NCBI RefSeq assembly: GCF_000015165.1
Contig: NC_009485.1
Span: 5,351,501 to 5,415,500, forward strand
Source: Bradyrhizobium sp. BTAi1
GTDB lineage: Bacteria; Pseudomonadota; Alphaproteobacteria; Rhizobiales; Xanthobacteraceae
Direction: 5' to 3'
DNA: 64,000 nt
Part shown: piece by piece, positions 26,393 through 33,894 of the stretch
How positions within the stretch are numbered: the first letter of the stretch is position 1
Layout of the letters: each line of letters opens with the position of its first letter
Made by a program: the position numbers and the translations under genes
The notes under the pieces: model-generated
What the model saw: the letters and a program-made list of their open reading frames with translations, nothing else
Database searches by the model: none
Told to the model about the DNA's origin: nothing

Positions 26393-26535
26393 TCGTAGCC
26401 CGGATAAGCGCCAGCTGACGCCGCTTCGGCGTCGGCGAGAGCGACATCCGGGTTCACCGGCGACAGCGCGTGAGAACCCGGATGTCGCGTCCGCCTCCGC
26501 CCTCCGGGCGCAGTCGTTCGCTCATCCAGGCTACG
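26393..26535. repeat. Palindromic REP-like repeat
   Basis: The ends CGTAGCC and GGCTACG are inverted, and CCCGGATAAGCG...GACATCCGGGTTC is mirrored by GAACCCGGATGTCG...CTCATCC. This is the CGTAGCCCGGATGAGCG-type repeat common between convergent genes in Bradyrhizobium. The left arm is partly degraded. Confidence 0.65.
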
Positions 26536-26610
26536 ATCCGTTCATGGTCAATGCTCAGCACCAGTCCGGCACCAACCCCTGATGCGGGTTGGCGAACCCC
26601 GAACATGCGA

Positions 26611-26640
26611 ACGCCCCGCCGGATTGCCTCGGCGGGGCGT
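26611..26640. terminator. Hairpin terminator between convergent genes
   Basis: 11-bp arms ACGCCCCGCCG / CGGCGGGGCGT with an 8-nt loop. It lies between the SDR gene and the convergent monooxygenase-like gene. The T-run is poor on both strands. Confidence 0.6.
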
Positions 26641-26666
26641 CTTGCATGTCCTGATGAGCTCAGCGC

Positions 26667-27671
26667 TTACGCGACCTTCCGCGCGCCCGAAATGTCACCG
26701 TCCAGGAAGCCGGTCAGCCGGCTGCGGATCAGGCGCTCGGCTTCCGCCATGATCCGGTCGATCAGTTCCTTGACGGTCGGAATGTCGTGGATCAGGCCGA
26801 CCACCAGCCCGCAGCTCCAGGCGCCCGCGTCCATGTCACCGTCGACCATCACCTTCGGATAGACGCCGGCGACTTCGTCGTGAATGTCCTGGATGGTGAG
26901 GTTCTTGCCCTTCTCGCGTTCGATCTCGATCAGACGCTCGACGCCCTTGTTGGTCAGCACGCGTTCGGTGTTACGCAGCGCCCGCATGACCAGCCTGGTG
27001 TCGAGTTCGGTGGCTTTCAACAGGGCGTCCTTGACGTTCTGGTGCACCGGCGCCTCCTTGGTCGCAATGAAGCGCGTGCCCATGTTGACGCCGGCCGCGC
27101 CGAGCGCCAGCGCAGCCACCAGGCTGCGTCCGTCCGCCATCCCACCGGACGCGATGAACGGAATCGTCAGCTCGTCGGCGGCGCGCGGCAGCAGGATCAT
27201 GTTCGGCATGTCGTCCTCGCCGGGATGACCACCGCACTCGAAACCATCGACGCTCACCGCGTCGCAGCCGATCTGCTGGGCCTTCAGCGAGTGCCGCACC
27301 GAAGTGCATTTGTGGATCACCTTGATGCCTGCCGCCTTCAGCGCCGGCATGTACTGCTCCGGACTGCGGCCCGCCGTCTCGACGACGCGGACGCCGCCTT
27401 CCTTGATGGCGGCGATGTATTCCGGATAAGGCGGCGCGGTGAACGTCGGCAGGAACGTCAGATTGACGCCGAACGGCTTGTCGGTCACGTCGCGGCAGCG
27501 CGCGATTTCCTTGGCGAGCAGTTCGGGCGTGCGCTGCGTCAGGCCGGTGATGATGCCGAGCCCGCCGGCATTCGATACCGCGGCGGCGAGTTCGGCGAAG
27601 CCGACATAGTGCATTCCGCCCTGGACGATCGGATGTTCAATCCCAAGCATTTCGGTGATGGCCGTCTTCAC
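26667..27671 (-). CDS. Nitronate monooxygenase / IpdC-like FMN protein
   Basis: 334 residues, FMN TIM-barrel of the 2-nitropropane dioxygenase family: PIVQGGMHYVGFAELAAAVSNAGGLGIITG at the start, the VDGFECGGHPGE loop, and the phosphate-binding IASGGMADGRSLVAALALGAAGVNMGTRF. The name nitronate monooxygenase is the family label. In catabolic islands with thiolase and paired acyl-CoA dehydrogenases, relatives such as IpdC act instead as reductases in steroid-ring breakdown. GTG 27671 is preceded by GGAG. Last gene of a five-gene minus-strand unit. Confidence 0.85.
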   Translation of the reverse strand: MKTAITEMLGIEHPIVQGGMHYVGFAELAAAVSNAGGLGIITGLTQRTPELLAKEIARCRDVTDKPFGVNLTFLPTFTAPPYPEYIAAIKEGGVRVVETAGRSPEQYMPALKAAGIKVIHKCTSVRHSLKAQQIGCDAVSVDGFECGGHPGEDDMPNMILLPRAADELTIPFIASGGMADGRSLVAALALGAAGVNMGTRFIATKEAPVHQNVKDALLKATELDTRLVMRALRNTERVLTNKGVERLIEIEREKGKNLTIQDIHDEVAGVYPKVMVDGDMDAGAWSCGLVVGLIHDIPTVKELIDRIMAEAERLIRSRLTGFLDGDISGARKVA

Positions 27672-27719
27672 GCGCGTTTCTCCAATGTCTGTTGTTGTCG
27701 ATGAGCCCTGGGGCGGCCC

Positions 27720-28907
27720 TTAGTGCACGATTTCGAGCAGACCCGCGGCCCCCATGCCGCCGCCGACGCACATCGTCACGACGGCGTATTTCGCCTTGCG
27801 CCGCCGTCCCTCGATCAGCGCGTGGCCCACGAGCCGCGCGCCGGTCATGCCGTAGGGATGGCCGAGCGCGATCGAGCCGCCATTCACGTTCAGCCTCTCC
27901 GGGTCGATGCCGAGCTTGTCCCGACAATACACCACCTGCACCGCAAAGGCTTCGTTGAGCTCCCACAGATCGATGTCGTCGACCTTCAGCCCGTGGCGCG
28001 CCAGCAGCCGCGGTACGGCGAGGACCGGGCCGATTCCCATCTCGTTCGGCTCGCAGCCCGCCGAGACGAAGCCGCGGAAGATGCCGAGCGGCTTCAGGCC
28101 CTTTTGCGCGGCCAGCGTGTCGCTCATGATCACGGCCGCGCTGGCGCCGTCGGACAATTGGCTGGCGTTGCCGGCGGACACGGTGAAGCCGGGTCCCTTG
28201 GCCGGCTTGAGCCCGGCGAGCCCCGCAGCCGTCGTGTCCGGACGCGGCCCCTCATCGGTCGACAGCGTCACCGGCTGATAGGAGATGGTGCCGGTCGCCT
28301 TGTCGGCGACCGCCATGGTGGTGCTGATCGGCGCAAGTTCGTCATTGAAGCGACCGGCCTGCTGCGCCGCCGCGGTGCGCCGCTGGCTCTCGAGGCTGTA
28401 TTCATCCTGCCGCTCCCGCGAGATACCATAGCGCTCGGCGACCACCTCCGCGGTGTCCAGCATGGCGATATAGGCGTCCGCCTTCATCGCGTGAAGCTCC
28501 GGATCGACAGCATGGAACGCGTTCATCTTGTCGTTCTGAACCAGGCTGATCGATTCACCGCCGCCGGCGATCGCCACCGTGACGCCGTCGAACAGGACCG
28601 AACGCGCCGCCAGCGCGATCGCCTGCAGGCCGGAGGCGCATTGGCGATCGATCGTCGTCGCGGCGACGCTCACCGGCAGGCCAGCCCGCAGCAGCGCCTT
28701 GCGGGCGATGTTGGAGCCCGTCGTCCCCTGCTGCATCGCGCAGCCCATCACCACATCCTCGACCTCGGCGCCATCGACCCCGGAGCGGGACAACGCCGCC
28801 GAGATCGCGTGGCCGAGCAACGTCGCGCCGCCGGTGTGGTTGAGTGCTCCCTTATAGGCCTTCCCGATCGGGGTGCGGGCCGTCGAAACGATCACAGCTT
28901 CGGTCAC
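27720..28907 (-). CDS. Acetyl-CoA acetyltransferase / thiolase
   Basis: 395 residues. Both catalytic cysteines are present (DRQCASGLQAI early, MCVGGGMGAAGL at the end), as are NEAFAVQ and the His loop GGSIALGHPYGMTGAR. Cleaves 3-ketoacyl-CoA to release acetyl-CoA, or runs the reverse condensation. GTG 28907 has GGAG upstream. An ATG at 28952 would add 15 non-homologous residues. It is 48 bp downstream of the acyl-CoA dehydrogenase pair. Confidence 0.93.
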   Translation of the reverse strand: MTEAVIVSTARTPIGKAYKGALNHTGGATLLGHAISAALSRSGVDGAEVEDVVMGCAMQQGTTGSNIARKALLRAGLPVSVAATTIDRQCASGLQAIALAARSVLFDGVTVAIAGGGESISLVQNDKMNAFHAVDPELHAMKADAYIAMLDTAEVVAERYGISRERQDEYSLESQRRTAAAQQAGRFNDELAPISTTMAVADKATGTISYQPVTLSTDEGPRPDTTAAGLAGLKPAKGPGFTVSAGNASQLSDGASAAVIMSDTLAAQKGLKPLGIFRGFVSAGCEPNEMGIGPVLAVPRLLARHGLKVDDIDLWELNEAFAVQVVYCRDKLGIDPERLNVNGGSIALGHPYGMTGARLVGHALIEGRRRKAKYAVVTMCVGGGMGAAGLLEIVH

Positions 28908-28954
28908 TTGTAGTTCTCCGGTTGAGGCCAGGCCTTGGGGTCGATGAGGCAAGC

Positions 28955-30085
28955 TCAGCTCTGCTGGGCGTAACGCATCAGATGAAATGCAGGATCGCCG
29001 AACTGGATGTTGATCGCGCTGATCCGCTTGAAGTAATGGCCCACATTGAGCTCATCGCTCATGCCCATGCCGCCATGCAGCTGGACCGACTGATCGGCGA
29101 CGAAGCGCGCGGCTGTTCCGACCTTGGACTTGGCTCCCGACGCCAACCGCGAGAGGTGCGGTTCGTTCGACGCAAGACTGAGGTTCAGGTGCTGGGTGAG
29201 CGAGATCGACTCCTCGAGCGCGATGAACATGTCCACCATCCGGTGCTGCAGCACCTGAAACGTTCCGAGCGTCACGCCGAACTGCTTGCGGGTCTTGCTG
29301 TACGCCAAGGTCGCGGCGTTCAGCTCGGTCATCGCCCCGACGGCCTCGGCGCATTGGGCGGCGATCGCACGGTCGCGGCAGGCTTCGAGCGCGGCCGTCC
29401 CCTCGCCTTCGGCGCCCAGCCTGTCGTCCGCCGGAACCCTGACATCCATCAGCACGAGTTCGGCGGCGCGCCGTCCGTCGATGGTCCGAAAGCTCTGCAG
29501 ATGCAGATTAGCGGCATGACGGTCGACCACGAATAGGCTGAGCCCGGTGCCGTCGCCGCTGTCACCCACGGTCCGCGCCGAGACGATCAGCTTGTCGGCC
29601 CAGGGCGCGGCTGTCACGGCGACCTTCTTGCCGCTCAGAACGTAATGCTCTCCATCGCGCCGGGCAGTGGTCTCGACCTTGTCGAAATCGTAGCGCGACG
29701 GCCGCTCGGCCCAGCCCAGGGTCCAGATCGTGCTGCCGTCCATGATCTTCGGCAAGTAGGCGGCGCGCTGCGCGGCGCTGCCTACGGCGGCGATCAGGCC
29801 GCCGGCGAGCACCACCGTTTCGAAATAGGGCTCGACCACCAAATGGCGGCCGAACTCCTGCATCACGATCATGGTGGCGAGCGCGCCGCCGCCCAGGCCG
29901 CCGACACTCTCGTCGAATGGCGCGGCGCAGAGTCCGAGGTCTGCGAGTGCCGTCCAATGCCTCCGGCTGAAGCCTTCATCGCTTGCCACGATCTTGCGGC
30001 GCGCGTCGAAGGCGTACTGATCGTGCAGCAGCCGCTGGATGCTGGCGCGCAGCAGCTCTTGTTCTTCGGTGAATTGAATGTCCAT
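28955..30085 (-). CDS. Acyl-CoA dehydrogenase, subunit-like 1
   Basis: 376 residues with the three-domain acyl-CoA dehydrogenase fold: FTEEQELLRASIQRLL, a central TLGWAERPSRYD segment in place of the usual AxTEPxAGSD-type loop, SKTRKQFGVTLGTFQVLQHRMVDM, and GGMGMSDELNVGHYFKR. The central FAD/substrate loop is unusual, which is common in one partner of heterotetrameric acyl-CoA dehydrogenases. It is adjacent to and co-directional with a second, more canonical gene, so a two-subunit enzyme is likely (inference). Confidence 0.88.
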   Translation of the reverse strand: MDIQFTEEQELLRASIQRLLHDQYAFDARRKIVASDEGFSRRHWTALADLGLCAAPFDESVGGLGGGALATMIVMQEFGRHLVVEPYFETVVLAGGLIAAVGSAAQRAAYLPKIMDGSTIWTLGWAERPSRYDFDKVETTARRDGEHYVLSGKKVAVTAAPWADKLIVSARTVGDSGDGTGLSLFVVDRHAANLHLQSFRTIDGRRAAELVLMDVRVPADDRLGAEGEGTAALEACRDRAIAAQCAEAVGAMTELNAATLAYSKTRKQFGVTLGTFQVLQHRMVDMFIALEESISLTQHLNLSLASNEPHLSRLASGAKSKVGTAARFVADQSVQLHGGMGMSDELNVGHYFKRISAINIQFGDPAFHLMRYAQQS

Positions 30086-30105
30086 CGGAGCCTCGTGCGA
30101 ACCGG

Positions 30106-31287
30106 TCAGAGACCGAGGACCGCTTTCGCGATAATGTTGTGCTGGATCTCGTTCGATCCGCCGTAGATGCTGAGCTTGCGCGCGTTGAGATATTTCTCGG
30201 TCGCGGTGTGGCCGTAGTCAGGCCCGGGCATAAACCGGTTGGCGCTGGACGGCTGCTCGCGCAGCGCCAGCCCGTCATTGCCGATCGCCTGATGCGTCAA
30301 TTCGGTGATGCGCTGGAAAATCTCGGTGCCCCGGATCTTGAACAGCGACGCCGCAGGGCCAGGATCGATGCCGCGCGCCATCTGCGCGACGATGCGCAGC
30401 TCGGTCGCCTCCAGCGCGAGCAGATCGAGCTCGACCCGCGCGATCTCCCTGATGAAATCTCGATATGTGGGATCGTCTTCGGCGATCTCGCTTTTGACGA
30501 TCTGCTTCAGCCGCTGCAGGTAGCGGGTCGAGCGGCCGATGCCGGCCATGCTGGTGCGCTCATTGCCCAGCAGGAACTTGGCATAGGTCCAGCCCTTGTT
30601 TTCCTCGCCGATCAGGTTCTCCACAGGGACGCGGACATCCTCGAGAAAGACGTCGTTGACCTCGTGCGAACCGTCGATGGTGATGATCGGACGGACGGTC
30701 ACGCCGGGCGTCTTCATGTCGATCAGCAGAAACGAAATGCCCGCCTGCGGCTTGGCGGCGGGATCCGTCCGCACCAGGCAGAAGATCCAGTCGGCATGCT
30801 GCGCCAGCGTGGTCCAGGTCTTGTGACCGTTGACGACGTAATGATCGCCGTCGCGCACCGCCCTTGTGCGCACCGCGGCAAGATCGGAGCCGGCCCCCGG
30901 CTCCGAATAGCCCTGGCACCACCAGTCCTCGCCGGAGAGAATGCGCGGCAGAAACCTGGCCTTCTGTGCCGCATTGCCGAAGGTGTAGATCACCGGTCCG
31001 ACCATGGTGACGCTGAAAGCGAGCGGCGGCAGCGTGCCGGCGCGCGAGGTCTCCTGCTCGAAGATGAAGCGCTGCGTGATCGACCAGCCCGGACCGCCAT
31101 ATTCCTTCGGCCAGAGCGGTGCAATCCATCCCTTGCGATACAGGATGCGATGCCACAGCAGCGACTGCTCCTTGGTGAGATCCGTCTCCGGATTCGGCAC
31201 GCGCATCTCGGCCGGATAGTTTTCCGCGATGAAGGCGCGAACCTCATCGCGGAACGCCGCGTCTTCCTTCGACAGCTTCAGCTCCAT
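30106..31287 (-). CDS. Acyl-CoA dehydrogenase, subunit-like 2
   Basis: 393 residues. Canonical loop GYSEPGAGSDLAAVRTRA, then VNGHKTWTT, and the C-terminal IYGGSNEIQHNIIAK. ATG 31287 with GGAG close by. It begins 15 bp after the SDR gene and is followed after 20 bp by subunit-like 1. Together they would introduce the alpha-beta double bond in a CoA-activated side chain. The pair resembles the heteromeric enzymes of steroid and aromatic-side-chain degradation more than single-gene fatty-acid enzymes. Confidence 0.92.
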   Translation of the reverse strand: MELKLSKEDAAFRDEVRAFIAENYPAEMRVPNPETDLTKEQSLLWHRILYRKGWIAPLWPKEYGGPGWSITQRFIFEQETSRAGTLPPLAFSVTMVGPVIYTFGNAAQKARFLPRILSGEDWWCQGYSEPGAGSDLAAVRTRAVRDGDHYVVNGHKTWTTLAQHADWIFCLVRTDPAAKPQAGISFLLIDMKTPGVTVRPIITIDGSHEVNDVFLEDVRVPVENLIGEENKGWTYAKFLLGNERTSMAGIGRSTRYLQRLKQIVKSEIAEDDPTYRDFIREIARVELDLLALEATELRIVAQMARGIDPGPAASLFKIRGTEIFQRITELTHQAIGNDGLALREQPSSANRFMPGPDYGHTATEKYLNARKLSIYGGSNEIQHNIIAKAVLGL

Positions 31288-31302
31288 CGCTCCGGCTCCC
31301 CG

Positions 31303-32040
31303 TCACCATTTCTCGCCGAAGGGGCGGATTTCCAGCTCGAAGGTCCAGGCGCTGCGCGGCTGCTGATAGAGCTGCCAGTACGAACTGGCGACCGACGACG
31401 GCGGCATCAAGAGATCGGGATTGTCGAGCGCGGTCGGTCCGAGTGCCTCGAGCCGGCGCTGCCGCACCCATTCGGTATCGACGCCGGAATCGATGATGAG
31501 ATGCGCGACGTGAATGTTCTTCGGCCCGAGTTCGCGGGCCATCGCCTGCGCCACGGCGCGCAGACCGAACTTGGCGCTGGCGAACGCCGCATAGCCCGCA
31601 CCGCCGCGCAGGCTGGCGGTCGCACCGGTGAAGAAGATGTTGCCCTGCCCGCGCGGCACCATCAGGCGCGCAGCCTCGCGTCCGGCGAGGAAGCCGGAAT
31701 AGCACGCCATCTCCCAGACCTTGCGGAAGACCCGCTCGGTGGTGTCGAGGATCGGAAAATTGACGTTCGCGCCGATGTTGAAAATACAGACATCGAGCGG
31801 AGCGTGCTTGTCGGCGTCCTGCAGAAACGCGACGACCTCCTCTTCCTTGCGGGCGTCGAGCGACCGCGCGTGGATTTCGCCGCCGGCCTGCTCGATCTCC
31901 TTGACGAGAGGCTCGAGCTTGGCGCCGTTGCGGCGCCCGGCGAACACCGTGAACCCTTCCGCGGCGAACTTCTTGGCGATCTCGCCGCCGATATAGTCGC
32001 CGGCGCCGATCACGGCGACAGTTGCGTTCCTCTTCTGCAA
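31303..32040 (-). CDS. Short-chain-dehydrogenase-fold protein lacking the active-site Tyr
   Basis: 245 residues. The Rossmann part is intact (VIGAGDYIGGEIAKKF, then AGRRNG), and FNIGANV replaces NNAG. At the active site the Tyr-x3-Lys pair reads Phe153-ASA-Lys157, and the usual catalytic Ser is not evident. It may therefore be a non-standard reductase, a CoA-related lyase or a binding protein. TTG 32040 is preceded by GGGAG. It is the first gene of the operon SDR - two acyl-CoA dehydrogenases - thiolase - nitronate-monooxygenase-like. Confidence 0.82.
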   Translation of the reverse strand: MQKRNATVAVIGAGDYIGGEIAKKFAAEGFTVFAGRRNGAKLEPLVKEIEQAGGEIHARSLDARKEEEVVAFLQDADKHAPLDVCIFNIGANVNFPILDTTERVFRKVWEMACYSGFLAGREAARLMVPRGQGNIFFTGATASLRGGAGYAAFASAKFGLRAVAQAMARELGPKNIHVAHLIIDSGVDTEWVRQRRLEALGPTALDNPDLLMPPSSVASSYWQLYQQPRSAWTFELEIRPFGEKW

Positions 32041-32219
32041 GGGTCTTCTCCCGCTGGGTTAAATGGATGGGCAAAGGCAGTGCGCCGCGCTCAGCCGGCG
32101 CGGCATTGGACGCCGCGCCGGATCATCGGAATGGATGCGAGCGTCGCTGCGGCTGAAACTCCCGGCATGGCAACCTCCCGACCGACACGCGCCAAATTCC
32201 TGACCGGCGCGCTTGTGGA

Positions 32220-32248
32220 GCTACATCATTCTTTTTCAGAACCCATCA
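32220..32248 (-). promoter_or_regulatory. Promoter with near-match to the shared operator
   Basis: On the minus strand, -35-like TGATGG (32248-32243), a 17-bp spacer and -10-like TGTAGC (32225-32220). The spacer holds ATTC TTTTTCA GAAC (32228-32242 on the plus strand), the same layout as upstream of the dehydrogenase at 23.8 kb. It would drive the five-gene operon starting at 32040. Confidence 0.45.
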
Positions 32249-32323
32249 TCATGTGGATCGTGACGGGCTCCCTGCTGTCCGCGACAGCCACCGACTGCGA
32301 GATACCGCTCGCGCGGCCGCGCC

Positions 32324-32956
32324 TCAGGCCGTCTGCGACACCGGCTGCCGGGTCTGCTCGACGATCGATTCCTCGACGTCGCGAAGCTGATCCTTGCCGA
32401 AGAACATTTCGTTGCCGACGAAAAAGGTCGGCGAACCGAACGCACCACGACGGACCGCATTTTCGGTAAGCTCGATCAACTTCTTCTTGACGTCGTCCTG
32501 CTGCGCCCGGGCAGCGAGCCTGTCGATGTCGATCCCCGACGACAGGAAGGCGCTGCGGAAGATCGCGGGATCATCCATCTTTTTGGGCTCTTCCCACATG
32601 TGATGATAGGCGGCCCGGAAATACGGTTCGAACACATCTTCAAACTGCGCCGCGACAGCGCCCCGCATCAGCATCAGCGTGTTGACCGGGAAGAACGGAT
32701 TGGAGCGGAATTTGACGATGCCGTGGCGACGGATGAAGCGCTGGGTTTCGAGCGCCTGATACTCCGGCTTGTTCTTGATGCCGCGAAGCGATTCGAACGG
32801 CGACATGTTGCCGGTGGCCTTGTAGATGCCGCCAAGCAGCACCGGCACGTAGTCGAACTTCACGCCGGTGCGCTGCTCGATACCGGCTATGGCAACCTCC
32901 GCCAGATAGGCATTAGGGCTACCGAAATCGAACAGGAACTCGACCTTCACAGTCAT
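32324..32956 (-). CDS. 2-hydroxychromene-2-carboxylate isomerase-like protein
   Basis: 210 residues, DsbA/kappa-GST thioredoxin fold. FLFDFGSPNAYLA places a Ser where this isomerase family uses it to bind glutathione, and GAFGSPTFFVGNEMFFGKDQL is the typical C-terminal signature. Known members (NahD) isomerise a ring-cleavage product of naphthalene degradation. ATG 32956, its own transcript, with the clearest copy of the island operator in its promoter. Confidence 0.88.
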   Translation of the reverse strand: MTVKVEFLFDFGSPNAYLAEVAIAGIEQRTGVKFDYVPVLLGGIYKATGNMSPFESLRGIKNKPEYQALETQRFIRRHGIVKFRSNPFFPVNTLMLMRGAVAAQFEDVFEPYFRAAYHHMWEEPKKMDDPAIFRSAFLSSGIDIDRLAARAQQDDVKKKLIELTENAVRRGAFGSPTFFVGNEMFFGKDQLRDVEESIVEQTRQPVSQTA

Positions 32957-33021
32957 GACCGCCTTCTCCCCGACCGCGTTTATGGTCTGGCGCAGATGCC
33001 CGACCGATTATCTGGCCGCCA

Positions 33022-33050
33022 TTCTTATGGTTCTAAAATAGAACTGTCAA
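33022..33050 (-). promoter_or_regulatory. Promoter with perfect GTTCTA-N3-TAGAAC operator
   Basis: On the minus strand, -35 TTGACA (33050-33045), a 17-bp spacer, and -10 TAAGAA (33027-33022). The spacer contains GTTCTA AAA TAGAAC (33030-33044), the best copy of the island's shared inverted repeat. It drives the isomerase gene, with about 60 nt of leader. Confidence 0.65.
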
Positions 33051-33196
33051 ACTCATTATGACAGGATTTTTCACGCCTGCGCGATCGGGCCGTCGAACGC
33101 GAGGTCCTCTCGGCCACTTGCTTTCATAGCTTTGCTCAGGCCGCGCTTTCCGCGCGCCATCAGAACAGGCCGGCCCCTCGGCTGACAGCACCGGGG

Positions 33197-33225
33197 TTGT
33201 CCGGGGCTCAGTACCGTTCTAGAAT
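33197..33225 (+). promoter_or_regulatory. Promoter of the HxlR gene
   Basis: -35 TTGTCC (33197-33202), a 17-bp spacer, and -10 TAGAAT (33220-33225). The -10 overlaps an 8-bp palindrome TTCTAGAA that equals the half-sites of the island operator brought together, which could allow autoregulation. Confidence 0.5.
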
Positions 33226-33286
33226 GGATGATCCGGGGGAAGCCGATGCGGCTCGGTCCCTCCGGCGGGGTCGGCTGGAGACGTGC

Positions 33287-33853
33287 ATGAAGTGGAAGGA
33301 ACTCGAGGAAGAACCGTGCTCGATGGCGCGGACGATCGCGGTGATCGGTGATCGCTGGACTCTGCTGATCCTGCGCGAGTGCTTTCTGCGCAAGCGACGC
33401 TTCGAGGCGTTTCAGTCCTCACTCGGCATCACGCGCCACCTGCTCGCCGAACGGCTGAAGAAGCTGGTGCGCCAGGGCATTCTGCGCCGCGTCCCCTATC
33501 AGGAGTCGCCGAAGCGCCACGAATACATTCTGACGCAAAAGGGCCTCGATCTCTACCCGATCATGATGGCGATCGTGCATTGGGGCGACACCCATATGGT
33601 CGACGAGCGCGGCCGGCCCGTGCTGCACGAGCACAAGAAATGCGGCAAGCTCTTCGAGCCGGTCATGATCTGCTCGGAATGCGGCGAGCCGCTGCTGGCC
33701 AAGGAAGTCCACACCCATCCGGGCCCGGGTGGCTGGGCCGCTTCGGTACCGCCGCCGGCCGATTTGCCCTCCGAGCCATCCACCGGCGGCCCCAAAGCCG
33801 CCCGCTCCAAGACCGTCCAGCCCAAGGCGAAGTCGCGCACCCGGGCGGCCTGA
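33287..33853 (+). CDS. HxlR-family transcriptional regulator
   Basis: 188 residues. HxlR winged helix: CSMARTIAVIGDRWTLLILRECFLRKRRFEAFQSSLGITRHLLAERLKKLVRQGIL, then a beta-wing ending in YILTQKG. The extra C-terminal part has CGKLFEPVMICSECG, a possible metal or redox site, and a basic Ala/Lys tail. I chose ATG 33287 because the promoter's predicted start lies downstream of the earlier possible codons and GGAG precedes it. Central in the catabolic island, it is the leading candidate to bind the shared GTTC-N7-GAAC sites (inference). Confidence 0.9.
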   Translation: MKWKELEEEPCSMARTIAVIGDRWTLLILRECFLRKRRFEAFQSSLGITRHLLAERLKKLVRQGILRRVPYQESPKRHEYILTQKGLDLYPIMMAIVHWGDTHMVDERGRPVLHEHKKCGKLFEPVMICSECGEPLLAKEVHTHPGPGGWAASVPPPADLPSEPSTGGPKAARSKTVQPKAKSRTRAA

Positions 33854-33894
33854 GCCGGCCCGGGGCAGTTCTCACGCCCAGTGCCGGCTTAGCC

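Larger units (their letters stand above)
32957..33286. other. 330-bp divergent regulatory region
   Basis: Separates the isomerase gene (minus) from the HxlR gene (plus). It contains the isomerase promoter/operator (33022-33050) and the HxlR promoter (33197-33225). No further gene seen. Confidence 0.5.
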
